From: Flavobacteriales bacterium
GTDB lineage: Bacteria; Bacteroidota; Bacteroidia; Flavobacteriales; BACL11
DNA length: 11,846 nucleotides
Assembly (NCBI GenBank): GCA_002728175.1
Contig: PBVH01000050.1
Location: 1-11,846, forward strand
Direction of reading: 5' to 3'
Part shown: in pieces, positions 1 through 9,197 of the stretch
Layout of the letters: every line of letters begins with the position of its first letter
Position numbering within the stretch: the first letter of the stretch is position 1
Position numbers and translations under genes: made by a program
The notes under the pieces: generated by a model
Told to the model about the DNA's origin: nothing
The model's database searches: none
The model's input: the letters and a program-made list of their open reading frames with translations, nothing else

Positions 1-1
1 A

Positions 2-49
2 ATCATAACCAATAATGGAACTATTAATAAGAAACTGATATTACAGTAA
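2..49 (+). CDS. C-terminal end of a probable T9SS-secreted protein (partial)
   Basis: Only the last 15 codons are in the window, read in the frame starting at base 2 and ending at TAA 47-49; the gene begins to the left. The visible residues are IITNNGTINKKLILQ. This matches the usual end of type IX secretion type A sorting domains, where a beta strand leads into an Asn/Gly turn, then a Thr-x-Lys-Lys-hydrophobic strand and a final Lys or Gln. Such domains direct proteins across the outer membrane of Bacteroidota and are then removed. The terminator-like hairpin that starts 21 bases after the stop supports a real gene end here. The body of the protein and its function cannot be seen, and 15 residues are too few for certainty. 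Confidence 0.6.
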   Translation: MITNNGTINKKLILQ

Positions 50-67
50 ACTAATAAATAGTAAAAA

Positions 68-99
68 AGAAACCCTACTTATTTAAAGTAGGGTTTTTT
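68..99. terminator. Bidirectional intrinsic terminator between the left-edge gene and clpC
   Basis: A perfect 10-bp stem, AACCCTACTT (71-80) with AAGTAGGGTT (86-95), encloses a 5-base loop. On the plus strand it is followed by a T run (94-99). On the minus strand it is followed by TCTTTTTT, the complement of the A-rich run at 63-70. It therefore fits a rho-independent terminator in both directions. It lies 21 bases after the stop of the partial plus-strand gene and 16 bases after the stop of clpC, so it can serve both converging genes. Confidence 0.85.
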
Positions 100-111
100 G
101 TAGAAAAAATA

Positions 112-2655
112 TTATTCTTTAGCTTTAGATTTACTTTTCTTACTTTTATTTCTTGGTTTTGTAATTTTAATTATTAAGTCAGTTTTATCTTTATTTAATG
201 AAACATTAATTGTGTCACCTTCATCAAGATTAGAATTAATTATTTCTTCTGAAATAGGATCTTCAAAATATTTTTGAATAGCTCTTTTTAAGGGACGTGC
301 TCCAAATTTAGAATCAAAACCTTTTTCAGCTATGTATTCCTTTGCTTCATTACTAATTTTTACATTATATCCTAATGCTCTGATTCTTTCTAAAACACTA
401 ATCATCTCAATATCAATAATATTAAATATATGTTCTTGGTTAAGATTGTTAAATAATATAATATCATCGATTCTATTTAAAAATTCAGGAGCAAAAGCTC
501 TTTTTAATGCTTGTTCTATTACACCTTTTGAATGTTGATCAGCATTAGCTTTTTTTGCACTGGTATTAAATCCGATTCCTTGTCCGAACTCTTTAAGTTG
601 ACGCGCACCAATATTAGAAGTCATTATAATAACAGTATTTTTAAAACTAACTTTTCTTCCTAAACTGTCTGTTATTTGCCCATCATCTAAAGCTTGTAAT
701 AATAAATTGAAAACATCTGGATGAGCTTTTTCTATTTCATCAAGTAATATTACAGAATAGGGTTTTCTTCTAACTTGCTCAGTTAGTTGTCCACCTTCTT
801 CATATCCAACATATCCAGGAGGCGCACCTACTAATCTACTTACAGCAAATTTTTCCATATATTCACTCATATCAATTCTAATCAAAGATTCCTTTGAATC
901 GAACATTTCTTTAGATAAAGATTTTGCAAGTTGTGTTTTTCCAACTCCCGTCGCTCCTAAAAAGATAAATGATCCGATTGGTTTGTTAGGATCCTTTAAG
1001 CCAACTCTGTTCCTTCTAATTGCTCTTACAACCTTTTCTATTGCATCATCCTGACCAACAATATTGGATTTGATATTTTTAGTCATTTCAGAAAGCTTTT
1101 TCATTTCATGTGATGCTATTTTATTTACGGGAATACCTGTCATTAATGAAACTACATCTGCAACATGATCGTCAGTTACAGTTTCTTTGTTTGACTTAAG
1201 TTCTTGTTCCCATTTATCCTTTGCTTTTTCAAGTTCAATAGATAATTTTTTTTCTGTATCTCTGAGTTCAGCAGCTTCTTCAAATTTTTGTTTTTTTATT
1301 GATAATTTTTTATCAACAGTAACTTTGGCTAATTTTTCTTCAAGTTCAGTGATGTTTTGAGGAATTTTAATGTTGGTAATATGAATTCTTGATCCAGCTT
1401 CGTCAAGAGCATCAATAGCTTTGTCTGGCAAAAACCTATCGTTCATATATCTATCTGTTAAAACAACACATGATTTGATTGCCTCGTCAGTAAAAATCAC
1501 ATTGTGATGTTCTTCATATTTAACTTTTATATTTGATAAAATTTCAATTGTTTCATCTATTGATGTAGGATCAACAACAATTTTTTGAAATCTTCTTTCT
1601 AAAGCACCATCTTTTTCTATGTGTTGTCTGAATTCGTCTAAAGTTGTTGCACCAATACATTGTAATTCACCTCTTGCAAGAGCTGGTTTAAACATATTTG
1701 ATGCATCTAATGATCCGGATGCTCCTCCAGCACCAACCAAAGTATGAATTTCATCGATAAATAATATTATGTCAGGATTTTTTTCAAGTTCACTTATAAT
1801 TCCTTTCATGCGCTCTTCAAATTGACCTCTATACTTAGTTCCAGCAACAAGTGCAGCAAGATCGAGCATTATTATTCTCTTATTAAAGAGAACTCGAGGT
1901 ATTTTTCTTTCAACAATTCTAATTGCTAAACCTTCAGCTATTGCAGATTTACCTACACCTGGTTCCCCAACTAAAATAGGATTATTTTTTTTTCTTCTGC
2001 TTAATATTTGGGAAACTCTTTCTATTTCTTTATGTCTTCCAACTATTGGATCTAAATTCCCATCAATAGCATATTGAGTTAAATCTCTTCCAAAATTATC
2101 TAATACAGGAGTTGCGCTTTTGGCGTTGGTGTTTTCTCTTCCAGATGATTGCTGAGATGAGGAACCAAAAACATCATCATTATCATCAACATCATCATGT
2201 TCGGACTTGAAATCTAAATAATTGCCTTCATATTCATCAAGTACAATTTCATAATTAATTTGTAATTGTTTAAGAGTTGATGTAACTATATTGTTTTCAT
2301 CCAATAAAATAGCTAAAAGAACATGAACTGTTTTAATATCTTCAGAACCAAGATTAGTTCTTTCCATAATTGCTTTTTTTAATATTCTTTCAGCTTGCTT
2401 TTTAAATTCAATCTTTTCCCTAGAAATTGAGGGGTCTAATGTTGGTCTTTTAGGAATATTATTTTCTATTAATGATTTTAAAGTATCAAGATTTATACCT
2501 AGATCCTTAAGTATGTTTACTGCAATACCACCTCCTTCTCTTAATATGCCTAAAAACAAATGTTCTACACCTATATTTTCATCTCCAAGCCTAATAACTT
2601 CTTCTCTAACATATGTAAAAACATCTTTCATTCTATTTGAAAAACCTGTATTCAT
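112..2655 (-). CDS. clpC: ClpC-type AAA+ unfoldase, ATP-binding subunit of the Clp protease
   Basis: This is a Hsp100 unfoldase of 847 residues that would thread substrate proteins into the ClpP peptidase in the cytoplasm. Two Clp-N repeats cover about residues 3-145, followed by an acidic, Ser-rich linker (about 150-185). The first AAA+ module has Walker A GEPGVGKS (230-237), Walker B ILFIDE (297-302) and pore loop KYRG (274-277). A short middle domain with a UVR-like motif (about 456-476) is typical of ClpC; the much longer ClpB coiled coil is absent. The second AAA+ module has Walker A GATGVGKT (567-574), Walker B VILLDE (635-640), pore loop GYVG (614-617) and sensor-2 GARPLKRA (785-792). 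The tripeptide IGF at 694-696 is the expected ClpP-docking loop, so this is a protease partner and not a stand-alone disaggregase. The tail is Lys-rich. The ATG at 2653-2655 gives the usual family N-terminus (GFSNRMKDV then EEVIRLG). It is divergent from gyrA and ends in the bidirectional terminator. Confidence 0.96.
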   Translation of the reverse strand: MNTGFSNRMKDVFTYVREEVIRLGDENIGVEHLFLGILREGGGIAVNILKDLGINLDTLKSLIENNIPKRPTLDPSISREKIEFKKQAERILKKAIMERTNLGSEDIKTVHVLLAILLDENNIVTSTLKQLQINYEIVLDEYEGNYLDFKSEHDDVDDNDDVFGSSSQQSSGRENTNAKSATPVLDNFGRDLTQYAIDGNLDPIVGRHKEIERVSQILSRRKKNNPILVGEPGVGKSAIAEGLAIRIVERKIPRVLFNKRIIMLDLAALVAGTKYRGQFEERMKGIISELEKNPDIILFIDEIHTLVGAGGASGSLDASNMFKPALARGELQCIGATTLDEFRQHIEKDGALERRFQKIVVDPTSIDETIEILSNIKVKYEEHHNVIFTDEAIKSCVVLTDRYMNDRFLPDKAIDALDEAGSRIHITNIKIPQNITELEEKLAKVTVDKKLSIKKQKFEEAAELRDTEKKLSIELEKAKDKWEQELKSNKETVTDDHVADVVSLMTGIPVNKIASHEMKKLSEMTKNIKSNIVGQDDAIEKVVRAIRRNRVGLKDPNKPIGSFIFLGATGVGKTQLAKSLSKEMFDSKESLIRIDMSEYMEKFAVSRLVGAPPGYVGYEEGGQLTEQVRRKPYSVILLDEIEKAHPDVFNLLLQALDDGQITDSLGRKVSFKNTVIIMTSNIGARQLKEFGQGIGFNTSAKKANADQHSKGVIEQALKRAFAPEFLNRIDDIILFNNLNQEHIFNIIDIEMISVLERIRALGYNVKISNEAKEYIAEKGFDSKFGARPLKRAIQKYFEDPISEEIINSNLDEGDTINVSLNKDKTDLIIKITKPRNKSKKSKSKAKE

Positions 2656-2851
2656 CTATTGTAAATTTTAATTAATTTATTCACTTAAAATCTTTTGCAA
2701 GATACCTACTAAAAATTGGAAATACTATATACTTATCTATCATATTTTTTAACAAAAATTGTTCATAACTTGGCACTCAAAATACACATGTTTTTTCTTT
2801 ATAGAACGCAAATTTATTTAATTTGTTACCTTAAAACTTAAATAATAAATT
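2656..2851. promoter_or_regulatory. Divergent intergenic region carrying the clpC and gyrA promoters
   Basis: This 196-bp, very AT-rich gap separates the start codons of two genes that point away from each other, so both promoters are expected here. Measured against the Bacteroidota consensus (TTG about 17-23 bp before TAnnTTTG), no perfect match was found on either strand. Imperfect -7 candidates are TATCTTGC on the minus strand (2697-2704), TAATTTG on the plus strand (2819-2825) and TAACTTGG on the plus strand (2766-2773); none has a convincing -33 partner. No open frame of note, CIRCE-type inverted repeat or stable hairpin was seen. The promoter function follows from gene arrangement, not from a clear motif. 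Confidence 0.5.
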
Positions 2852-5365
2852 ATGGCTTTAGGTGAAAAGATACTTCCAGTAAATATTGAAGAGGAAATGA
2901 AAACAAAGTATATTGATTATTCAATGTCCGTTATTGTTTCAAGAGCTCTTCCAGATGTTAGAGATGGTCTAAAACCAGTGCACAGAAGAGTATTATATGG
3001 AATGCATGAACTAGGTATCAGATCCACAACACCTTACAAGAAATCTGCTAGAATTGTAGGGGAGGTGTTAGGTAAGTTTCATCCACACGGTGACAGTTCA
3101 GTTTATGATGCTATGGTAAGAATGGCTCAAGAATGGAGCTTAAGATATATGATGGTTGATGGTCAAGGAAATTTTGGTTCTATTGACGGTGATAATCCCG
3201 CAGCAATGCGTTATACAGAGGCAAGAATGAGAAAGACCTCTGAGGATATGTTGATGGACATCGATAAAGAAACAGTTGATTGGGAATTAAATTTTGACGA
3301 TACATTAAAAGAACCATCAGTACTTCCTGCTAGACTTCCGAACTTGCTATTGAATGGAACAACTGGAATTGCAGTTGGTATGGCAACAAATATGCCACCT
3401 CATAATTTAACTGAGGTTGTTGATGGGATTATTGCATACATTCAAAGAAAGGGTGATATTGAAGTTTCCGAAATAATGCAACATATCAAGGCTCCTGATT
3501 TTCCAACTGGTGGAATAATTTACGGATATGAAGGCGTAAAGGCTGCATTTGAAACAGGCAGGGGAAGAATTGTTATTAGAGGTAAAGTTAGATTTGAAGA
3601 AAATAATGGTAGAGAACAGATTATAGTTGAAGAAATTCCATACATGGTAAACAAAGCTAACATGATAAAACAAACTGCAGATTTAGTTAATAGCAAAAAG
3701 TTGGATGGTATTTCTGATATTAGAGACGAATCAGATAGAAATGGTATGAGAATTGTTTATGATTTAAAAAGAGATGCCATTCCTAATATTGTTTTAAACA
3801 AACTATATAAATTTACATCGCTTCAATCATCATTTTCAGTTAATAATATAGCATTAGTTAAAGGAAGACCACAACTTTTAAACTTAAAACAGTTGATTCA
3901 GCTTTTTGTAGCGCACAGACATGAAGTTTTAATAAGAAAAACAAAATATGAACTACAACAAGCTGAAAAAAGAGCTCATATTTTAGAAGGATTAATTATT
4001 GCATTAAACAACTTAGATGCTGTAATTGAACTAATTAGGGGTTCTAGAACTCCTGAAGATGCTAGGAACGGACTAATAAATAACTTTAATCTTTCTGAAA
4101 TTCAAGCAAAAGCAATTTTAGACCTTAGACTTCAAAAGTTGACTGGTTTAGAAATGGATAAAATTAAAGACGAGCACAAAGAAATTATGGAAAAAATTAA
4201 AAATCTTCAAGAAATTCTTTCAAATGAAGATTTAAGACTATCACTATTGGTAGATGATTTAAAAGAAGTTAAAGAAAAATATTCTGATGATAGAAGATCA
4301 CAGATTGAATATTCTTCATCAGAAGTTAGTATTGAAGATATGATTCCTAATGAAGAAGTTTTAATCACCATATCTCATTTAGGATATATTAAAAGAACTT
4401 CATTATCAGAATATCGTGCCCAAGGTAGAGGAGGTGTTGGGTCAAAAGGTGCATCTACTAGAGAAGAAGATTTTGTTGAGGAAATGATTATGGCTTACAA
4501 CCACGATTACATGCTCTTTTTCACCGAACAAGGTAAGTGTTTTTGGTTAAAAGTTTATGAAATACCAGAAGGTGGTAAGACAGCAAAAGGAAGAGCCATA
4601 CAAAATATCATAAATCTTCCAAAAGATGATAAGGTTATGGCTTATATTAGTACTAAAGACCTCAAAGATGAAGAGTATATTAATTCACACTTTATTGTTA
4701 TGTGTACCAAAAAAGGTGTTATTAAAAAAACATCATTAGAGGCATATTCTCGACCAAGAACTAATGGAATTAATGCTATTACAATTCGTGAGGGTGATCA
4801 ACTCTTGGAAGCAAAGATGACAAATGGAAATTCACAAATTATGATGGCAGTAAGATCAGGAAAATCAATTAGATTTGAAGAAGAAAAAGTTAGAGCAATG
4901 GGTAGAACTGCAGCTGGCGTTAGAGGGATTAGACTAGCTAATGATAAAGATGAAGTGGTTGGTATGATATGTGTTAATGATATTCAATCAAGTGTACTTG
5001 TAGTTTCAGAAAATGGATATGGAAAAAGATCTGCAGTTGAAGATTATAGAATAACTAACAGAGGTGGAAAGGGAGTGAAAACAATAAACGTGACTGAAAA
5101 AACAGGTGATTTGATTTCTTTAAAAAATGTTACTGATGATGAAGATTTGATGGTAATAAATAAGTCTGGAATTACAATCAGAATAGGTGTAGATACTTTA
5201 AGAGTTATGGGTAGAGCTACACAAGGAGTCAAAATAATTAGGCTTAGAGAAGATGATAGTATTGCATCTGTCGCTAAAGTAACAAAGGCCGATGAAGATG
5301 CTAGTAGTGATAAATCTAATAACTCAGAAAATCATGATATTAATGTTGAATCTGAAAATGAATAA
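2852..5365 (+). CDS. gyrA: DNA gyrase subunit A
   Basis: GyrA is the DNA-breaking and rejoining subunit of the A2B2 gyrase, which introduces negative supercoils using ATP bound by GyrB. The protein has 837 residues, a normal length for the family. The winged-helix/tower half covers about residues 1-490, with catalytic Tyr121 in [10 protein letters not shown] after Arg120. The quinolone-resistance region [17 protein letters not shown] keeps Ser82 and Asp86 (E. coli Ser83 and Asp87), so no classical quinolone-resistance change is present. The C-terminal beta-pinwheel spans about 495-805, with blade motifs such as [16 protein letters not shown] and GYGKRSAV. This supports gyrase over topoisomerase IV ParC. 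The first-blade GyrA box reads QGRGGVG (524-530), a departure from QRRGGKG; a second, closer RGGKG occurs in a later blade (737-741). The last 25 or so residues are acidic and Ser/Asn-rich. The next gene follows with almost no gap. Confidence 0.97.
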   Translation: MALGEKILPVNIEEEMKTKYIDYSMSVIVSRALPDVRDGLKPVHRRVLYGMHELGIRSTTPYKKSARIVGEVLGKFHPHGDSSVYDAMVRMAQEWSLRYMMVDGQGNFGSIDGDNPAAMRYTEARMRKTSEDMLMDIDKETVDWELNFDDTLKEPSVLPARLPNLLLNGTTGIAVGMATNMPPHNLTEVVDGIIAYIQRKGDIEVSEIMQHIKAPDFPTGGIIYGYEGVKAAFETGRGRIVIRGKVRFEENNGREQIIVEEIPYMVNKANMIKQTADLVNSKKLDGISDIRDESDRNGMRIVYDLKRDAIPNIVLNKLYKFTSLQSSFSVNNIALVKGRPQLLNLKQLIQLFVAHRHEVLIRKTKYELQQAEKRAHILEGLIIALNNLDAVIELIRGSRTPEDARNGLINNFNLSEIQAKAILDLRLQKLTGLEMDKIKDEHKEIMEKIKNLQEILSNEDLRLSLLVDDLKEVKEKYSDDRRSQIEYSSSEVSIEDMIPNEEVLITISHLGYIKRTSLSEYRAQGRGGVGSKGASTREEDFVEEMIMAYNHDYMLFFTEQGKCFWLKVYEIPEGGKTAKGRAIQNIINLPKDDKVMAYISTKDLKDEEYINSHFIVMCTKKGVIKKTSLEAYSRPRTNGINAITIREGDQLLEAKMTNGNSQIMMAVRSGKSIRFEEEKVRAMGRTAAGVRGIRLANDKDEVVGMICVNDIQSSVLVVSENGYGKRSAVEDYRITNRGGKGVKTINVTEKTGDLISLKNVTDDEDLMVINKSGITIRIGVDTLRVMGRATQGVKIIRLREDDSIASVAKVTKADEDASSDKSNNSENHDINVESENE

Positions 5366-5366
5366 A

Positions 5367-6572
5367 ATGAAAAAAATTTCTATAATTTCTCTACTTCTAC
5401 TTTTAAGTTTTTCAACGGTATTTGGACAAAAGAAAAATATCGTTAATGCTGCACTATATCTTAAAACATCTCAAAAATCAAAAGGAGATGATATAGTAAA
5501 AAATATTAAGGATGCAAAAAAATATATTGATGAAGCTTTCAATAATGAATCAACTTCAAACGATCCAAAAATGTGGAATTATAGATCTAAAATATATTTA
5601 CAAATTGCAATTAAACATTCGCAATTAGATGATAATGCTATTTTTAAAGCAACTGAAGCGTATATAAATTGTATGAACAGAGATAAAAAAGGTAGAGTTG
5701 TTGTTAGAAAATGGACACCTGAAGAAGAAGTAATGGAAGGATTAATTAATTGTGGATTTAAATTATTTAATTCAGCTATTGATAAATACAATATAGGCGA
5801 ATATGAAAGCGCAATCAAGCACTACAATGCAATATTTGATATTATACCTTTTGACAATCAGGGTAGATTATCTAAAGGAAATATTAAAAAAGAAACTATA
5901 TTATATAATTCATTTTTTGCTGCCAAAAAGTTAAATGATAATGATAGATGTAAAAAAATATTAGAAGATTTAATTAATATTGATTTTAATGAATCTGCTA
6001 TTTTTATTCATCTAAGTGATATATACATTGAAGAAAATAACAATGACAAAGCATTAGAATATTTAGAATTAGGTAGAAATAAATTTCCTGGAAATCAAGG
6101 TATTATAAATAGTGAAATAAATCTTTATATAAAATTAGGAAGAACTAAAGAACTAATAGCCAAGCTAGCTGAGGCGATAGAAATTTCACCAGACAATCAT
6201 TTACTATATTTTAATAGAGGAACAATATATGATCAACAAGGTGATTTCTCTAATGCAGAAAGTGATTACTTACAATCACTTAAAATAAAACCTGAGTCAT
6301 TTGGTTCTAACTATAATTTAGGTGCATTGTATTTCAATAAAGGTGTTGAACTTAAAAATAAGGCTAATGATTCAGATAATGATAAAGTTTATAAAAAGTT
6401 AAATGCTCAAGCATCATCTAAGTTTGATGCCTCATTGCCATATTTAGAAAAAGCATACAATCTTGAACCTAAAGATAAAAATACTTTATTATCTCTTAAA
6501 CAATTATACTACCTAAAAGGAGATTATAAAAAGTCAGAAGAAATGAAAAAAAATATAGCTGAATTAAAATAA
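5367..6572 (+). CDS. Exported tetratricopeptide-repeat (TPR) protein
   Basis: The preferred start is ATG 5367, one base after the gyrA stop, giving 401 residues that begin MKKISIISLL and form a clean signal peptide with likely cleavage before Gln21 (TVFG/QKK). An ATG at 5358 would overlap gyrA by 8 bases and add only MNK. Frames opening further upstream would put unlike sequence before the signal peptide. After it comes an alpha-helical protein with TPR-like units around residues 132-163, 211-242, 279-310 and 355-390; the 279-310 unit (LYFNRGTIYDQQGDFSNAESDYLQSL) is the clearest. A Lys/Asp/Asn-rich insertion (about 329-350) interrupts the last units. No enzyme motif is visible, so a protein-binding role in the periplasm or at the envelope is inferred. 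The near-zero spacing suggests translational coupling to gyrA. The partner is unknown. Confidence 0.85.
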   Translation: MKKISIISLLLLLSFSTVFGQKKNIVNAALYLKTSQKSKGDDIVKNIKDAKKYIDEAFNNESTSNDPKMWNYRSKIYLQIAIKHSQLDDNAIFKATEAYINCMNRDKKGRVVVRKWTPEEEVMEGLINCGFKLFNSAIDKYNIGEYESAIKHYNAIFDIIPFDNQGRLSKGNIKKETILYNSFFAAKKLNDNDRCKKILEDLINIDFNESAIFIHLSDIYIEENNNDKALEYLELGRNKFPGNQGIINSEINLYIKLGRTKELIAKLAEAIEISPDNHLLYFNRGTIYDQQGDFSNAESDYLQSLKIKPESFGSNYNLGALYFNKGVELKNKANDSDNDKVYKKLNAQASSKFDASLPYLEKAYNLEPKDKNTLLSLKQLYYLKGDYKKSEEMKKNIAELK

Positions 6573-6583
6573 CTAAATATAAT

Positions 6584-9085
6584 ATGAGAATTAGAATTTT
6601 TTTCTTCACACTAATTACATTAAGTATCTTCTCAATAGAGATTTACTCACAAAATATCTTTAATAATAAAAAACCAAAAGAAGTTGTAAAGATTGATGAA
6701 TTTACTAAAAAGATAAAAGGATGTGAAACATACAATGGACTATTTAATATTTATCAAAACAAAAAAGATGGAAAAGCATATATAGAAATTGATACGTCAC
6801 ATCTAGATAAAGAATTTATATATTTTAGTTATTATGAAAACGGTGTTTTGGAGGCTGGTTCAGTTAAGGGTCGTTTTAGAGGTTCAAAAATTATAAAAAT
6901 CAATAAATTTTATGAAAATATAGATATTACAATAGAAAATACTAAATATTTTTTTGACAAAGAAAATCCACTGTCCAGAGCAGCTAAAACTAACATTAAT
7001 ACGCCTATAATTATATCTGAAAAAATTATTGCTAAAGATGCAAGTAAAACAAAATTTTTAATTAATGCAGATAATTTATTTTTAACTGAAGCATTTCAAC
7101 AAGTAAAATCTTCATATTATCCAGGCTATAAAGGATATAGGTTAGGAAATTTAAGTAAAACTAAAACACGATATACCAAGATAAGAAATTATCCAAAAAA
7201 CACTGACATAGTAGTTAATTATGTTTATGAAAGTAAATATCCTTCAAAAAGAGGATCTTCTGCCATGACTGATGCAAGAAGTGTATCAGTTATAGTTCAA
7301 CATAGTTTAATACAACTTCCAAAGAATAATTATAAGCCTAGAATTGATGACCCAAGAGTTGGTTTTTTTACTACTCAGTCTGATAATATGACAACCACTG
7401 ATAGAACAAATTACAGAGATTTTATTAATAGATGGAATTTGGTGAAGAAAGATTCAACAAAATCTATTTCTGAGCCAAAGGAACCAATTGTTTGGTGGAT
7501 TGAAAATACTACTCCACATGAGCTAAGAGAAATTATTAAAGATGGCGTAGAATCTTGGAACCTAGCATTTGAAAAAGCTGGATTTAAGAACGCTGTACAG
7601 GTTAAAGTCCAACCAGATACAGCAGATTGGGATGCAGGGGATATTAGATACAATGTACTTAGATGGACTTCTTCTCCTGCACCACCTTGGGGAGGGTATG
7701 GTCCATCTTTTGTTAATCCAAGAACTGGGCAAATTTTGGGTGCTGATATTATGCTAGAATGGACATATATAACCAGAAGAATTTATGAAGATGAATTATT
7801 TAATAATAATGAATTACATAATCATCATAATTGCGTAGCTGGCTTACATCAACAAATTGAAACTGATTTTGGATTAAATTATATTAAAAATTATGGTTTA
7901 GGAGAAGATATGGAAAAAGAACTTGTAAAACAGTCTTTATATAGATTAGTATTACATGAAGTTGGACATACTCTTGGATTATCTCATAATTTCAAAGGAA
8001 GTACACTTCTAAGTACTTCTGAATTAAATAATAAAAACATTGTTAACAGAAGGGGAGTATGTAACTCTGTAATGGAGTATCCAGCTATTAATATTGCAAA
8101 GGATCCTAGTAATCAGGGTTTATATTTTGATATAAAGCCTGGTGTTTATGATATTTGGGCAATTCAGTATGGATATTCATCATATAATTCTGACGCAGAG
8201 GAAACGGAAGGTTTAGAAAAAATACTTTCACGATCTACTGAAGATCAATTAGCATTTGCTAATGATGCACTAGACATGAGATCTCCTGGAAAAGGCACAG
8301 ATCCAGATGCAATGATATATGATTTATCTAGTAATCCGATGGATCATTCAATTGATAAAATTAATATGATTGTTAATATTCTCAAAGAATTGAAAGTCAA
8401 CTATACATCTGATAATGATACATATGAGGAACTATATAGAGCATACAGAACTTTAGTTTATTCTTATTATCAGTCTTTAAACATTGTATCTAGACAAATT
8501 GGGGGAGTACATATAGATTTATCAAAAACAACACAAAAAACTGATAAAAAACCATTTAAAAGTGTTAGTGAAAAAGATCAGAAAAAAGCAATGGATATTT
8601 TAAATAAATATGCTTTTAGTAATAATTTTTTACTTCAACCAGATCTTTTTCCTTACTTACAAAGTCAAAGAAGAGGCTTTAAAGTTTCAGAGGATCCATC
8701 TATTCATCAAAGAATTTTAACTTATCAAAATAGGTTATTAGATCAATTATTACATCCAAATGTTCTTCAAAGAATTACAAATTCTTCACTTTACGGAAAT
8801 AAATATACATTAACTACATATATGATTGATTTACGAAATTCCTTGTTTAAAGATGATTTTAACACTAATATTTCAACAATTAGACAAAATATTCAGATTA
8901 GTTATGTTAATAGATTAATAGGGATAATCAGTAATAAATCAAAATATGATAATGTTTCCAGGTCCGCAGCATATTATAATTTAAATTGGCTAAAGAATAA
9001 TATAAATACCTCATCAGCAAATTTAGCTTCTAGACAACATAAACAGTATATTATATATTTAATAGATCAAATCAAAAATAATTAG
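6584..9085 (+). CDS. Secreted zinc-dependent metalloprotease (met-zincin; DUF5117/DUF5118/DUF4953 family)
   Basis: The 833-residue protein is predicted to hydrolyse peptides outside the cytoplasm. It has a signal peptide (about 1-22, cleavage near IYS/Q23). An N-terminal DUF5118-like stretch (about 37-80) and a DUF5117-like beta-rich region (about 80-290) contain features usual for the family, such as DKEFIYFSYYENG and VKGRFRGS. The catalytic part carries HEVGHTLGLSHNF, so His458, His462 and His468 are the expected zinc ligands and Glu459 the general base. SVMEYP with Met497 fits the met-turn of met-zincins. The region from about 300 to 560 matches DUF4953 in layout. No T9SS sorting tail is seen at the C-terminus (ends LIDQIKNN), so it may stay in the periplasm or be a lipid-free envelope protein. 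It starts 11 bases after the TPR gene and is probably in the same operon. The substrate is unknown. Confidence 0.9.
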   Translation: MRIRIFFFTLITLSIFSIEIYSQNIFNNKKPKEVVKIDEFTKKIKGCETYNGLFNIYQNKKDGKAYIEIDTSHLDKEFIYFSYYENGVLEAGSVKGRFRGSKIIKINKFYENIDITIENTKYFFDKENPLSRAAKTNINTPIIISEKIIAKDASKTKFLINADNLFLTEAFQQVKSSYYPGYKGYRLGNLSKTKTRYTKIRNYPKNTDIVVNYVYESKYPSKRGSSAMTDARSVSVIVQHSLIQLPKNNYKPRIDDPRVGFFTTQSDNMTTTDRTNYRDFINRWNLVKKDSTKSISEPKEPIVWWIENTTPHELREIIKDGVESWNLAFEKAGFKNAVQVKVQPDTADWDAGDIRYNVLRWTSSPAPPWGGYGPSFVNPRTGQILGADIMLEWTYITRRIYEDELFNNNELHNHHNCVAGLHQQIETDFGLNYIKNYGLGEDMEKELVKQSLYRLVLHEVGHTLGLSHNFKGSTLLSTSELNNKNIVNRRGVCNSVMEYPAINIAKDPSNQGLYFDIKPGVYDIWAIQYGYSSYNSDAEETEGLEKILSRSTEDQLAFANDALDMRSPGKGTDPDAMIYDLSSNPMDHSIDKINMIVNILKELKVNYTSDNDTYEELYRAYRTLVYSYYQSLNIVSRQIGGVHIDLSKTTQKTDKKPFKSVSEKDQKKAMDILNKYAFSNNFLLQPDLFPYLQSQRRGFKVSEDPSIHQRILTYQNRLLDQLLHPNVLQRITNSSLYGNKYTLTTYMIDLRNSLFKDDFNTNISTIRQNIQISYVNRLIGIISNKSKYDNVSRSAAYYNLNWLKNNINTSSANLASRQHKQYIIYLIDQIKNN

Positions 9086-9097
9086 TAGAGGTTACTA
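9083..9097. repeat. Small inverted repeat over the metalloprotease stop
   Basis: TAGTA (9083-9087) and TACTA (9093-9097) form a 5-bp stem around GAGGT, overlapping the TAG stop of the metalloprotease gene. The stem is short, AT-rich and lacks a T tract, so it is at best a weak transcript end. Confidence 0.25.
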
Positions 9098-9118
9098 TTA
9101 ACTAAAGCTAATATATAT

Positions 9119-9152
9119 CGATATTAATAATTTAACATAATATTAATTATCG
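9119..9152. repeat. AT-rich imperfect hairpin in the convergent gap
   Basis: CGATATTAATA (9119-9129) pairs with TATTAATTATCG (9141-9152), leaving a single bulged base and an 11-base loop. It sits between the convergent ends of the metalloprotease and SRPBCC genes, where termination is needed in both directions. No T run follows on either strand, so a role as terminator or RNA-stabilising hairpin is possible but unproven. The rest of the 112-bp gap (9086-9197) shows no open frame or RNA gene. Confidence 0.4.
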
Positions 9153-9197
9153 GACAAAAGGACGCTCTATAACTAATAGCAATACTATATCATATTA

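Noticed and set aside
332..538. Open frame on the plus strand inside clpC
   Set aside because: It is antisense to a strongly conserved coding region (the C-terminal AAA+ module) and resembles no known family.
2771..2776. TGGCAC resembling half of a sigma-54 promoter upstream of gyrA
   Set aside because: The matching TTGC element is missing at the required spacing, so it is probably chance.
3407..3673. Open frame on the minus strand inside gyrA
   Set aside because: Shadow of the gyrA coding frame, with low-complexity composition and no gene-like context. The shorter minus-strand frame at 5044-5232 is rejected for the same reason.
5292..5366. Upstream ATG at 5292 as start of the TPR gene
   Set aside because: It would overlap gyrA by 74 bp and place 25 unrelated residues before a clear signal peptide that starts at 5367.
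5579..5818. Open frame on the minus strand inside the TPR gene
   Set aside because: Antisense shadow of a gene with a clear signal peptide and TPR pattern.
7411..7757. Open frames on both strands inside the metalloprotease gene (7411-7653 minus, 7569-7757 plus)
   Set aside because: Both overlap well-conserved protease sequence in other frames and have no recognisable product.
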